Assembly: GCA_964035545.1 (NCBI GenBank)
Contig: OZ037771.1
Span: forward strand, 14,070,633 to 14,134,632
Origin: Bugula neritina
Taxonomy: Eukaryota; Bryozoa; Gymnolaemata; Cheilostomatida; Bugulidae
Direction of reading: 5' to 3'
DNA length: 64,000 nt
Shown: positions 1 through 13,214 of the stretch, one piece after another
How the letters are laid out: the number at the start of each line of letters is the position of its first letter
Position numbering within the stretch: position 1 is the first letter of the stretch
Program-made: the position numbers and the translations under genes
The notes under the pieces: generated by a model
What the model saw: only the letters and a program-made list of their open reading frames with translations
Told to the model about the DNA's origin: nothing
Databases searched by the model: none

Positions 1-1199
1 ATAATATATATTTATAAAAAAATTATGCTATGTCAAAGTTGAAATGTGTTACCCACTGAATTTATTTTTCAGTGGGTAAAATTTATAAACTTGTCATTTT
101 TTCAATAAAAAATGCATAATATAGCTTAAATATACTAATTTTATAATAAATTAAAATGTTTTTTATTCTGGGACACAGTGAGTTCACATATTTGAAGCAT
201 CAGAGAGCTAGACAACATCATTTTTGAAAACCTGTCCTTATTTTGCACTGTACTAATTATTTTGAGATGAGCCACATATATTTATATATATAAGTATATT
301 ACTAGATAATTATATAGCACTAAAATAAAAAATAGCTTCTAACTGGGAATCATTCAAGTGGGAAATTTAGCCTATCATCTAACTGCGATGCAACCGATAG
401 GTCGTTTTGCACACATCAATATAAATTAACCAAAATACATATTTTTAAATTTTTTTATTATTAATTGATGTAGGAGACTACGAGCCATACAGTACTTGTC
501 ACAAGTAACTTGAACATTTCATAATAGATGATAGATTAATATACACCACTGATCAAAATTAAACCAAAAAATAGTACTAGTAGTGTGTTCAATTAAAACA
601 AAGATTACCTTATTTATCATAATCGTTACAGATAAATTAATGTAAAATATTGATCAATAAGTAACATGGGAAGTGTTATAGATACATGCTTAGATGCAAT
701 AAATAAGGAAACTAGTATCATTCAATTGGTTATCCAACGAATTAATCCATTTTCTATAAATTGCGTACGAAATAGACGACAGTTTGTGTAAAAAGCAGCA
801 TATATTGATAATGGTAATAATGATTGGTAACCACGTGCGTTATAATTATATTGATAAATTGACATCCGAAAATATAATAATATTATTATATTGATTATAT
901 TTATAGAATTATAACCAAGAATATTAAGTAGTACTATCAGGCATCAGCATCATTATGATTATCAATATAACTTATAGTTATAATCATAGGGCAAGAACGA
1001 CAGCCACCTTAACCACAACAACCTGACCACAAATCTAATAGTTAGCACAAGGCAGATGAGTAATGCCTACTGATGTATGTCACCCAAACATAAATAGGAA
1101 GTTGATGAGGTCAATAGTTATTTATAGTGGGCAACACACAACTAGTTACAGTGATAATCTAAATCATAATGAATTTATGATGATGAATTGAAATAAAAA

Positions 1200-1720
1200 A
1201 TACAATATCATTATCAATTTCTGTGAATTTGAATATCACCATCACCGTGAACTTGTTTATCATTATCACCATGACTATGAGTATGACTATGAGTATCAGT
1301 ATGACTACAAAACTAATTAGTTATTTGTTAATTAGTCTATTAATATAAATATCACTATCAGTATCACTGTGAGTGTGACTGTGAGTATCAGTACGATTCA
1401 GATTGTGATAGTTATAGTGACACTGACTGTGACAAGCATACAACTGTTTACGTTTCACTTTCGGTATGTAATCATTCATACTCATACTGATACTCGAAGT
1501 CAGTTAATATTCAAATTGACATAGTTTAACTTTAGGTTTAAGCGATATTCATATTGAGTTATTTATACTCATATTGAATTTGATATTTATATTTTATATA
1601 ATACAGATATTGATAATGATATGGCATGTGCTAAGCCTAATGCTGAGTAATGCATATTGATATTCTGATATTGAATTTGATATGCATATTGATATTCATA
1701 TTGGATTTGATGTATTGCAA
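1200..1720. repeat. Cryptically simple GAT/ATC-word repeat
   Basis: The sequence drifts between short words of the type tatgac, tatgag, tatcag and gatatt, repeated imperfectly. It behaves as a degenerate hexanucleotide or trinucleotide repeat rather than a pure microsatellite. Both strands are dense in GATA/TATC words. No open frame runs through it. Confidence 0.6.
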
Positions 1721-2339
1721 AAACAATTGTCATGGCTTTCAGCCATCAATACGTCGCTTTTAAACTAATAATTATAAAGATTAAATTAAATAAGAATTTC
1801 ATTAAGATTTCAAGTAAAAAACTTAAATTAAACTAAACTAAATCAAATTAGTTGGAGTGATGGAGTGAGCGTCAGATTTTAAGCACTAGGGAATTGCTAT
1901 AAGCAGCACGAAATAGGTGTCGTTAAATGCTGAGCTGTGCAAATTCCAGACGCCAACTAACGAACTTTCGACTACTGCACTCAGTGACTGCATGTATGTA
2001 TTTTGTGCTGCGTCAAGCGTTGTTCAAATAACAAAAGTGACTTGCTTCACTGTCCCATATTTTGGCCAATAAAGCTCTTCAGTGCAAAGTCAAGGGTCAT
2101 CATAGGGTCGCAAAGTAGATCGTAGTAAATCGTACTCACCGACAACTGATAATAAGAAATCTCAAACTCTACCAAATTTAATAGTTGTATATAAATTTCT
2201 AATCAACTCCAGGTTTATTCCCTGCAAATCGTCAAACGAAATTAAATTGAAATTGGAACTGGTTTGAAATTACCAGATCTTGTGCTGTAGTAGTACTAGT
2301 GTAATGATTTAAATTATCAAATATGGAAAGATTTAGATT

Positions 2340-2670
2340 ATTCGTTATCAGTATCACTCAATCTCATCACATCACTCATCACCATCACTATGACAATGAT
2401 AATCATATTGATTCATGATTATGATAATCATAATTATTAGTTATTTTTTTAACTTTATAATCGTATGGATAATGATAATTATAATGAGTTTATACTTACA
2501 GTTTGCACTCATACTGATAGTGATACTCATGGTCATACTCATACTGATACATTAACTCATAGTATCAGACATCAGTGATACATATACTTATAGTTATAGT
2601 ATACTCATAGACTTACAGTTAGAGTGATAGTGATACTCATACTGAATCTGGTACTCATAATCATACTGAT
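2340..2670. repeat. Degenerate hexanucleotide repeat (catact/gatagt)
   Basis: About 330 bp are built from words such as catact, gatact, gatagt and catggt at six-base spacing, clearest at 2505-2660. It resembles the 1200-1720 block and the larger 38.7-42.7 kb domain, so all three may derive from the same kind of slippage. Confidence 0.6.
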
Positions 2671-5635
2671 AGCAGGGTTAGGGTCAATTATATATGAATG
2701 TAATTAATTACAATTACAAGATAATTTGTCAATTACATTTATAATTACCGTTGAAATAAATGTGAATAATTATAATTACTGCTGCTGCCTACTATGCTCA
2801 GTTATAACTTACAGTTATGTGTCACCTAATATAAACATGTGTAAAACTCATGCAGGCACTTTGTTTTTAGACTATTATTAGTGCTATAATATCTTTTACT
2901 ATGTTTAATAACTTTAGAAATAAGTCAAAGAAAGAAACTAACTGAAAAAAGTAAGTAGGCGTCATAGGGTCTCAACAACCACCATGTTTTAATATTGTGA
3001 ATAAAATGTAACTGCAGGTGAATAACAATTCCAATTGTAATTTGATGTACTCACATTATTTTAATTCTAATTTTAATTGTTATAACATATGGAGTTAAAT
3101 TTAAATAATTTTGCCTCAATTTAATAAACAGCCATAGGAATATTCTAGCTCAGTTTATATTACCTAATAGTAAAGTAACTTATTGCAGTTCTTATACTTA
3201 TTCATTTTTCCCTAATCAATTTTTGACTTGGACAATGTTTAAAAGTAGGCTAGGACTATGTCTGATTTCAGTCACCTAATTGGATTGATGCTCATAGCAT
3301 TTACAATGCTAATATGCATATAGTTACATATATTAATTTGTGAAAAGTGGTTGGTTGGGTGAAATTAAATAAACTACTAGTGATTTCATTTAGCTGTGCA
3401 TTTACTATTCGAATAATTTAGTTTTGTTTGCTTAACATTGTGTCGCCCCTTTCTTGATTTGTACCTGTTGTGCTGCTTTTGAACCATCTTGCTGCAGCAT
3501 ATTATGTTGATTATGTGTAGTATCCACATCTAATTTTAATGAGTAATTTACAAGGTATCTCACGATATTTATTTGTCAGCTTTATGAATCTCTTTTAATG
3601 GTGTTATACAGAACTGACAATTGATTCAGGCTGTTATAGTGGGTTTGCTAGTTGCTGTAGTTAGAATTGTTGAGAGAAACTCCATTCTAACATTGCCTAA
3701 AAGTCTCCTACTGCCTTAGGTTTTTATTTCATGTGAAAACCAGTAGTTTACTAGTGCAAGTGTGTGTATGTGCATGCATATAACTATGTAAATGAAGCAC
3801 CATCATGGTTCTATAGTCAATGAGACTCAAGTTGTATGATGATACAGTTAGGAAGTAGTAGATAGTAGGAAGCCTATTTTCAACTTCAGTACAGTTGCGT
3901 TTATTAAATAATTACCTATAGTTTCTCCAAAATTATATGCAGTAAAATTATTAAAGTAATGATTTTATCTCTCATCATTCGGTGCTGCCTATTATCCATG
4001 TCATTATTTTGTCATCTAGTGGGGCAAGGTTAGATAACTTCAAATTAGTTACATTAAAATTGCTTTTAATAACGCTTTTTATCAGCATGCATTTTTGTTG
4101 TTATTTGGTACTTTCATATTAAAATAGTTGTGGAAAATATGACAGTATTAAAACGTATTGCTGTGATGCTTTATCTAAGCTATTGTTGTGGGCCATATTT
4201 TGTATATATCGGTTGTGTCAACCCAAAATAAATGGCTGTCTTGAAATTATTGGCAATTATAAACATATCTTTTGCAATGTACAGTTCGTTTAGTTTATAG
4301 TAAAATTAAAATACATAGTTTTAAGGTATCACGATTTTAATTAAATTCCAATTAAAATAGTTTGACTTGTGTGCACTATTTAAAAGACAGACAACTCCCA
4401 CTTGACATGCAAGAATGCTTGATTTTAAAACCTCCTGTTTCAATTAAGAATTGGCCAACAAAAGTGTTAGTGGTCGTAATTATACACTGAAAGTAGAAAG
4501 CTTGGGTCATGAATTACAAATTAAATATTCAATAAGCATAAATATCACATGCCCTTTTTGTTGTACTATTAACTATTTCAAGGTGAATGATTGTTGCTGC
4601 AGCTGCTTCATCATGCTGATAGATGTATTTAAAAACTTCCCCTAAAGGTTTTATTAGAGTAGTAATTTTTCTGGTTGAGCAACCACTTTTGTATACTGGT
4701 TTTATTTAAAGGATAGGTTTTGCATTTGCATTTGTCTTTTCAGGTAGACTTTGAGAGAACAACTCCATGTTGCCTGTTAACTGTTTTCTACCAAGAGAAA
4801 AAACATCTGTTAAATTCTAGAAGTTTGATGTGGAAAGAATATTATATGCTGTGGAAAAAGACCTTTTAATAGCAATAAACTTATGCTGTGATTTGTTTTC
4901 AGTGATAGTTTTTATACACTCTTGTAGATAATCATTGTACTATAGTGAGACAACTCCAAAATCTTATGCATTAGACAGTCTAGTAGAATAGAGTCATATT
5001 TTTAAACCAGTGATGTATTGTCATTGTGTCTATTGCAGTAGCCTTTTTACGAAATAAAGTGCAATCCTAGATAGATATTGGCTCTAGATCTATATAAAAT
5101 AGTAGCCAGTTGAATGCAGGCTGTAAAACACATAGCAGCATTTAATATTTAATATGTTGTGTAGCTTTGCGGAGGTATTTAATATATTAAGGCTTGCTGA
5201 GCAAAGTTAATTGTAAAACAAATTGACAATTAGCTGTTAATGCATTATCCTCAGTGTTCTGTGTTTTGGAAAGTATTAATGGCAAGATATAGGCTAGACA
5301 AGCAATTTAATAAATAAGGTGTGTCTATGGGAGTTGTCTTCTCAGAGATGCTGTTTCCATGCTTACTACAGTAGCCATAACAACATGCATGCATAGACTG
5401 CACACGTTAAATTTGAGAAATTTGATTTGTTGAAAGCAGTGACTTGAGCGGGTCAACATTTATGAAAAATTCTCTTGGACAGCTTTTGTCCTATTGCTTC
5501 AACTCTCAGGGCCCAATCAGCTGAAGACAGCTTGGCCTGATCAGGACAGGGTGGGTTAGCACGTCCAGTGGTCTGTTTGAGTCCTATCTCCTAAAAATTC
5601 TTCAGCCAAATGAGCTGAAAAGACCGACTGATGCA

Positions 5636-7657
5636 CTGGTAACCTTTTACCATTGGCCTAGTTATACTAGGCTGAAATGGATAGAACTTTCCTCAGGATG
5701 TGAGCTTATCCTGATCCTAGTAAGGGTGTCTGCTGAATTAATGAGCATTTGTTTTCAGCTACTCCAAGTAGTGTCAGCCAGTCTACAATCTTGTATAAAA
5801 CTCCAAAGGCTCCAGTTACAACGGAATGACTTTTTTGATGTTTTTCGAAGGCGGGTTTATTCTAGTGCTAAATTCTGATATTTTCCTAACTTTTCGAATT
5901 TTTTTCTTTTACTCTGTAGTTAACAGGGACTGTGATATCAATTATCGTTGTTTCAGCATTATGCTTGTCAACTACTAATATATCGGGTCTCCTAACTTTG
6001 ATGACTACGTCAGTGTGTATGTTAAAATCTTACAAGGTTTTTACATTATCATTTTCCAGTACTGATTCTGCTTGATGGCCGTACCAATTCTTACTTTTCT
6101 GAAACCCACGAAGTTCACACAACTACTATTGAAATTATCAATGCCAAAAGGTTGTGTTTTTTCATATATTCTCCTTCTGCTACCTTCTCAAACTCACTCA
6201 ACACGTGCATCGAAGTTTTGTCTCTTGCGTTACACATTCCACACTTCTTGCTACCCTGTTCTCTCACCATAGCCACTTTATAATTTCTAGTAGTGAATAG
6301 TTGATCTTGCGCAGCTGTCAGCAGTCCTTCTGTTTCCTTTTTCAGCCAACCATACTTCAACCAGTTCCAGGAAAATGCTTTCATGTCTTCCACCATTTTG
6401 ATGATGTATTGACCACGTGAAGCTTTTCTTTACACTCATCAGTTCTTTCTATCACTTTATCATTATTTAGTTCTACTGCCGTTTTGTCTTTTAGGAAGGT
6501 ATTCAGTGTGGTGTTTCTATCAGTCTATGTTTTATTTATGTAGTCTGACATGCTGCAGTTTTCAATCTTTATGCATTTTTCAGTTGACAACATTCTTCTA
6601 CCGCCTTCCCTTCTGCTAAAATACAGCCTGCCTACATCTGCTCTCGGATAGGGTGCACGGTTTGTTGTCATTAGCTTCCTTGTCTTTCAGTCCATATTTT
6701 TTAGCTCATGAAACAGTTCAGTCAAGTATTCTAGCTGTGTAATGCACTGCTGTTACTGCCCATGTGTTTATTGCTTTGATTGTGTTCTCACCATTCAGTT
6801 TTGAATCCAGAACTTTTCTTATTTGTTTGTAGTACTCCTTGATCTTATTTTTCATTTCATATATTAATTTTGTATTCTATCAATCTCAAGAACTACTAGA
6901 TATTTATACGGCTTCTCACCCAGATCTTTGATTACCTGTTCATCAGGCAAACTGATTCCTGTGTCCTTGATTTTCTTTCCCTTTCTCATAACCAGTGTGG
7001 CACATTTTTTAATCCAAATTTCATTTCTATATTCCTTGTGAAGATCCCGGCAGTGTTTACCAAAGCTTCCAGTTCTGACTTTGATTTCCTATTTACCTTC
7101 AGGTCATCCACATATAGGAGATGGTTTGTTTTCTGTCTCGTCGAAATTTGCATCATTGAGCCGCTTCTGTCATGCGAATCGGTAGTTGGAGAAAAGGGAT
7201 AGAGATAAAGAGTTTCCTTGGAAAATTCTTAGTTTGATCTTAATTTTTCCTATCTTTTCTTCCAGGTATTTCAGTTATGTTTTCATGGTTTCATGCTTTT
7301 TCTTATCAACCTTATGACATTAATTGCTATTCCAGTTGTTTGCATCGTTTCTAAGATCTAATTTCCTTGTCTTTACATATGCTCCAATTTGTTGCTAACT
7401 TTATTTAGTCATTCTGCATTGGTATTATTTTTAGTTGGCTGACCCCATATATTTTATCAGAATGCTTTTGATTTTTTTGTCAGGTGCCTCTTTAGATGTA
7501 CATTCATTTCCTCGTAATTCTTGATAAAAGCGCTTATCATTGTAAACATTGTGTTCTGATTATATTGATCAACTCATTCTGTATATCTGTTTATCTTCTG
7601 GCTTACAGCTCTCAGGTTTTGCTTCAGTTTTTCAATCACTACACCACACTCTTTGTT
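5636..7657 (-). pseudogene. Non-LTR retrotransposon copy 1, 3' half (RT end, zinc knuckle, REL endonuclease)
   Basis: Read on the minus strand, this is the C-terminal half of a retrotransposon polyprotein. Visible pieces are an intact reverse-transcriptase box YVDD (codons at 7103-7114), a block ending in an SxFEK zinc knuckle in the frame 6115-6396 (C52-x2-C55-x8-H64, with F at residue 69 where the family usually has C), and an endonuclease-like block near 5937-5990 with RPD...D spacing. From family knowledge, this order (RT, CCHC, PD-D/E-K endonuclease) is typical of the R2/R4/NeSL class. Many frameshifts and stops break it. It is interrupted at 7657 by the 19.9-kb block and resumes at 27594. 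The 3' end toward 5440 may include untranslated tail. Exact clade is not assigned. Confidence 0.75.
7655..7657. repeat. Target-site duplication, left copy (GTT)
   Basis: GTT lies immediately left of the inserted block and is matched at 27594-27596. The empty site in the other retrotransposon copy has one GTT at 44842-44844. A four-base GTTC reading is equally possible because the element may begin with C. Confidence 0.6.
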
Positions 7658-8590
7658 CCCAACTAACAAGAAACGTTTATACAACCTTTGGATGTGTTGT
7701 CAGAAGGTTTTGTTCACAACATTAGAATCAAACATTTCCGTTTAACGTTATGGTAATGTTTGATAAATGTTTAAAGTCAACATTTTAGTCAAACATTTAA
7801 CAAATGTTGAGAAAAGTTGTTGTATAAATGTATATCACAACGTTCATTAAATGTTTGACCCAAACATTGTAACAAAACATCCATTAAACGTTGATAGAAT
7901 GTTTCAAAGCAACGTTTGTTCTAAACATGAAATTAACGTTATAACCCAACGTTTAATAAATGTATTTTCCAAAGGTTTATTAAGTGTTTGAAAAAAAGGT
8001 TGTATTAATGTTGTTTTCAAAACATTCTATCAACTGTGTCAACAAACTGTTTCAATAAAACATTAATACAACGTTTATACAACATTTCAATACAACGTTT
8101 CTTTCAAACGTAACCACAATGTTTTAATTCAACGTTCAATAAATGATTTTTACCAAGGTTAATAGAATGTTTGATAAAAAGGTTGGATCAATGTTTTTTC
8201 AAAATGTTTTATAAATGTTTTAACCAAATGGTTTTACTAAACATTTATACAACATTCATAGAACATTTCAAACAACGTTGTTCTGCAAACATAAACATAA
8301 CGTTTTAACCCAATGTTAAAGAAACGCTTGATACCAATGTTGTTCAAATGTTTGATAAAATGGTTGCATGAATGTATTTTGAAATGTTGTATAAACCTTT
8401 TTTCAAAAAGGTTTTCAAAAAACATCAATAAAACGTTACTTCAACATTTCAATGCAACGTTTTTTCTCCAATATGAAGTTAATGTTATAAAACAACGTTA
8501 CTAAAACAGTTTCTCAGTAAGGTTACTAAAATGTTTTAAAAAAATGTTTCATCAATGTATATTATAAACATTGTATAATCTATTTTTACA
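7658..8590. repeat. Left terminal array, about 181-bp tandem units rich in ACGTT/ACATT
   Basis: Dense words AACGTT, AACATT and AATGTT alternate with their complements every 15 to 30 bases, so the DNA is locally quasi-palindromic. A higher-order tandem repeat is visible: equivalent unit starts fall at about 7877, 8060, 8241 and 8422, a spacing of 181-183 bp, giving roughly five units in all. The two overlapping frames at 8237-8504 are shadows of the repeat. Confidence 0.75.
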
Positions 8591-8599
8591 CAACTCAAA

Positions 8600-10329
8600 T
8601 ATTCAGTTTTGTAGTTGGAGTTGCGGACTCTCTCTATTTCTACAACTATGCTTATAATTATTTTATAGTGTTATATAAAGTTTGATGTAAAGCAAGAACT
8701 TTTGTAATTATAAACAATAATTTATTAGAGCAAAGAAGAAAATATCTAAAGTGTTTCCTAATAAAAGATTGAAATTGAAGGGCAACTTTTTACTGGTTAT
8801 GGCAAGTTATTTTTATTGATAATTGATGACAATATAATGAAGAAATTTGACCTGTTGAGTAGGAAAACTTAAGCTAAAAAAACATAAACAGTGTATTTAT
8901 GAAAAAATTAAATAACAAGTTTATTGGGTGATCATGAGTTTAATTATAGTGGGTTGCATAAAAGCTAGCGTCAAAAGCTAGCTAATAGCTTGCTTGACAG
9001 CTATATATAGTGATTAAAACAAAACTTTAATAATTTACAAAATGTGCTTGCTGCACTTTAAAAAATAACGCTGATGTTAAATTATGCCTTAGTTACCGGA
9101 GTAGTATTGCGCAATCTATCTTAAGTAAAAATTCGCTTGATTGGATGAAGTTTTTAAGAGTTGTCTGTTACTGAAAATATGTTTTTGAAAATTCGTTCAG
9201 GTTATATTTTGTTGACTCTTAATATTCAAAATTGAAATTGCACCAGAGTTCTGTAAATAAAATATTGTAATGGACTTGAATGTTATATGTCCGAAATTTA
9301 ATTAAGTCGAAGTGTAACATAAGGCGTTATTGTGAAATATTTTCCCTTCAATTTTGCCTTCCAATGCAACTAGGATAATGTATATTGGAAATATAACTCC
9401 TTATTAAGTTATAATTAGGTTTTTACGTGTGCATGTGTGCATGTGTGCACATGGTTCGTGCATGCGTTGACATTTTTGCCTGTTTTGGTGTAGATAGAAT
9501 TAAAGACAATTCCATTTTGAAATTTATTGTGGGAAACTAAGTTGTATTTTCATATCAATTCAAGTCCAATGCTGCCACTTGAGAAATTTTTAAAAAGTAA
9601 ACAGATTTTTTTTAAAATGCAACTATATACATAATAGATACTAGGCATAATTAGAGACAGCTTTTTTCTTATGGTAACTTTTAGTCAGCAAATAAACTGG
9701 AAATGCTTATTAAAAGCATGCAAATGCCTTTCCTACTCAACATGAGATTTTCTTTCAAAATTATAAAACAGCGTTAACTGGAATCAATCGATATATATAG
9801 CTCTGTTAGACGGCATCAATAATTAGGCCATCAGTTGTAAAATATGATTATCTACATCTATTTTATTTAACTAACAGTCAAACTTCAACTTGTTTATTAT
9901 TTTATACAAACTCGATGGTCATTTAACTACCTTGCACTATACCTTGCTATTTTGAAGGTTCAATTTTACAGTGTATTCAAAGCAATTCTTTTGTTAGCAG
10001 TATAAATATATTATGCTAAATCTGGAACTTCTTTATTATAAACCAAGATGCAATGTCCATTTTGTTGCAAATTTCTGATATCCTCTCTAGTTAGATAAAT
10101 TCTTTTGGCTATAGTTATATAGATAGGCTAAGAGCACTTGCATCGTTTATATCCTTAGTAAAGCTGTAGGGAGCCAGATTTATATGTTTTCATCCGACTT
10201 ATTATAATATTATATAACCTAGGCGTTTCAAGCAATGCAATATAGGATGTTAAACCAATTAAAATAATACAATCTTTTAAGAGGTATCCTTTCATTTGCT
10301 GCATTTACACAGGAAATATGTGAGCTGGT
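8600..10329. other. AT-rich interior, nothing recognised
   Basis: No open frame, domain or transposon end is recognised here. Small features such as the gtgcatgtgtgcatgtgtgc stretch near 9428 and a short palindromic aaaagctagc pair near 8958 are noted only. On the minus strand a TTTATT (AATAAA) at 10032 could serve the candidate exon at 10330-10499. Confidence 0.5.
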
Positions 10330-10499
10330 TTAGAATTTACAAACTTGTAGTATAAATTTCATATTTATAATCAGATTTTGCAATGCAGGTTTTTTAAACT
10401 CTATACATCTGCACTGCAGAATACACCGGTGCACTGCTTTTCTTTTAAACTCTGAATGAATAAAATTTATATCCTCCAACACATGTGCCAGCCCTTCAT
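10330..10499 (-). CDS. Possible terminal exon, unrecognised
   Basis: On the minus strand a pyrimidine-rich acceptor ending in ACAG (10503-10500) opens a frame of 56 codons, beginning DEGLAHVLEDINF and ending with TAA at 10330-10332. The composition (basic, cysteine-containing, ILQCRCIEF) looks more protein-like than the surroundings. No upstream partner exon was identified. A short frame near 10770-10830 on the same strand could be one, but its phase was not established. No family is recognised. This is a weak call based on frame openness and a splice-like boundary. Confidence 0.28.
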
Positions 10500-12746
10500 C
10501 TGTAATGAAAACTCATCCTGAACTTTTTGCCAGTTGTATAAAGTCAATCAAAATTGTATACCTCAAACAAGATCCAAACAGATTTGCCGACATATAAAAT
10601 TAAAATTCACTAAAAACACATTATAGTGTCTATAATCTTTTTATGCTCTCGATTTTAACCTTTATAATAAGATTTTATCTTAACTTCAAAACATGTTTAT
10701 TTTTAACAATATTGGCCTATAAACTCTGAAGAACATGTAATTTCAATACTCCAAAATATTACTTTTCAAAACATTGAAGACACCCTGAGATTCTACTGCC
10801 TTAGAACCTTTTTGACTTTTAGTCGTAACTTTTGTAGATTATAAATATTATCGATTGATTATATATACTGTCATCGCAGATATAGATGGTTCCCATTTAT
10901 TATAGATGCTAAGCTAAATTTCCTACTTGAATGTATCTTACATGGACACTATTTGTTTATTTCTGTACAATAATATATATTCTATATTTATTTGAATAAT
11001 ATTAAAATATATCATAGTTAAATAAAGTTGGATCAATTGTTTGTTATATCCAGTACATGAATAAATTTCTGTGATCTGTATTGATTTTAATTTGATTTAA
11101 TTTAATTGCATTTAATAATTTTGCATATTCTCTACTTCTTGTTGATTGAAAAATAATGTGTTAATAGGTATTCATTAAAATAATGTTTATTATTAACATA
11201 TTACTGTTTTTGCCATGAGCAATTCTGTGAAATGTGAACTATTATTCCAGATACTTAGATAATTAGCTATTATAGCTATTATAGCATAGATCAGCTATAT
11301 TTTAGCAATCAATCTACAGTTATATAGCTATATATATATATATATATACATTATAAAGGTACCAAATTGAAGAATAGGTTTAACAGCTGGAAATAGTCTG
11401 CAACTAGACACGAGTTTTCCTTATAAACACCAGAAGACAATAAATTTCTATTCAGTGTTGAAAGCGCATGCACCAGAATAAAGATTAGAAGCTTTCCTAC
11501 CAATGAAAAGGAGATAAATCTAGTATATAATCATCTATAGCTCTAAATGAACCAGAGCTAATTGACATCATTACTATATTCTATTACACTAGAAGTAATT
11601 AACTTCATAAAAAGTTTTTGCATGAGACAATAGATATGGATAACTATACTGAAGTTAATAGATATATTATACTAGCTTACATATCTAACTGAGCTATTTA
11701 TAGCAATAGTGCAGTGTGAATTGTGTGAATACTACTACAGTGTTCAGTAGTAACAGAGTAAACTATTATAAGTCTCATTTGCTGGCATACTTTGATTATA
11801 TTTATAATATGCTGTGCATAATACCAGTATTTCAAACAAATTTCACAACTACTCAGATACTATTTGACAGAATAGATATTTCCTATGTTTTGTCATAGAC
11901 CGGTAAAAATAACTACTTCTTGCTGTAGGCCACTTTAAAAGACTAGCTACTATATATTAGTTTTATGTTGATTGACCATTGTAATTTTAATTTATCTGAG
12001 CAACTGAAAGCCCAAATTTAATAGTTATTTATTAATATTTTGCTGATAAGTTCTATTTCTAGTACATTAGCATGGAACCTATTGGCTGGCAACGTGGATA
12101 GGCTATAATTTGTTTTAAGGGTGACTAGTCAATATTCAATAAAATAAAACTGTTATAAAGTATTTTATTGAAATATTTTGTCTACCAGCCAAAATGCTTT
12201 GACAGTTGTACCCTGAACTATTTAAAGAGTACAATGCTAAATGGTGGGAACCAAGTACTTTACTTCTAAACTGTAGGATAAATAGAGCAAGCTACAAAAT
12301 AAAATATTTTAATAGTTTCAGTTGTTGCCTTTCTAGTTATATTTTAATGAACTAACTATTGTATTGGAAACAAGCACAGCTTTTACGCAGATGGTCACAA
12401 CTGTTATTAGAGCATAGCCACTTTATAATTGATATTTTCTTGTGAAACGTGTAAAACATCTAAAGAGCTTTTGTGAAAATAATCTTAGACTACAAATTTA
12501 AAGCAAGAAATACGCCATTTATGATGTAAAAGTGATTTCTACGTTTTGATTAAATCTGTTTGGTTGACTAAAAGTTCTAGGTTTCTAAACAAGGATGGTC
12601 AGCACTAGCATTTGCAATATATTTTTATGTCTCTTGGCATATTTTTTAAAAACCCCAAGGAAATATATTATCAATTTATGAAGTATGAAGTGTTATGTTT
12701 TTTAAATAAAAACACTTTGCAACTTGTAAGTTAAAATTTTTATGAA
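10500..12746. other. AT-rich interior with short TA runs and a hairpin
   Basis: No supported gene. A TA run lies near 11331-11348. A hairpin with arms attcaataaaata and tattttattgaaat lies at about 12132-12175, directly after an 18-base match (12120-12137) to the outer end of the foldback element at 54980. The frame at 11716-11898 (60 codons) starts without ATG and has no recognisable content. Confidence 0.5.
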
Positions 12747-13214
12747 GTGCTTATTCTTATTCTTTATACTATAGTAGTTGAAGCTTGTGAAGTAATATTT
12801 CCTTTGACATCCTTTTTTCTCAGAGCAACATTAAAAACCTTCAATTTGCCTATACAGGGACAAACAACTTTAGAAGTAAATAACACTCTTAGAAAGATGG
12901 GTTTTGGGTTCATAAAAGCTACAAATGCTTATGTTTACTTTCACCAGCCAACTACTAATTTCAAGAAAAAATACCTTTGTTTGCAGTGCTTTAATAACAA
13001 CACCTGTATCATGTTCCCCAGATGGGGTGATAGGCAAATACTGGTCTGTAACATACCATACACAAAGTTAATATACATGAATGACATTTATCCATTGTAC
13101 ATTTTACTTTTAGGTTTTACAAATAAAAATATATTACATCGAATTTTCTCAACAAATCAGTTTTTACATAAACTAGTGAATTTATCTCACATTGCCTATA
13201 TTTTCACCAACTGA
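12747..13214 (+). CDS. Orphan open frame, 155 codons, unrecognised
   Basis: This is the longest uninterrupted frame inside the 19.9-kb block. It starts at a TTG rather than ATG; the first internal ATG is only at residue 51, in RKMGFGF. The first 28 residues are hydrophobic (ILYTIVVEACEVIF), the middle is mixed, and a CLQCFNNNTC cysteine cluster lies near residues 78-87. At this base composition, 155 codons without a stop are unlikely but not impossible in 64 kb. It may be an exon, a relic of an element gene or chance. No domain or homologue is recognised. An AATAAA-type signal is not obvious right after it. Confidence 0.3.
   Translation: MLILILYTIVVEACEVIFPLTSFFLRATLKTFNLPIQGQTTLEVNNTLRKMGFGFIKATNAYVYFHQPTTNFKKKYLCLQCFNNNTCIMFPRWGDRQILVCNIPYTKLIYMNDIYPLYILLLGFTNKNILHRIFSTNQFLHKLVNLSHIAYIFTN

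Larger units (their letters stand above)
1..5440. other. AT-rich non-coding stretch
   Basis: I see no convincing gene. Open frames are short (the longest, at 4451-4645, lacks an ATG start) and have no recognisable domain. The stretch is about 70% A+T, with scattered TATA runs, long TTAATTAA-type words and low-complexity blocks annotated separately. No tRNA, rRNA or transposon ends were recognised. It may be intergenic or intronic. Confidence 0.6.
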
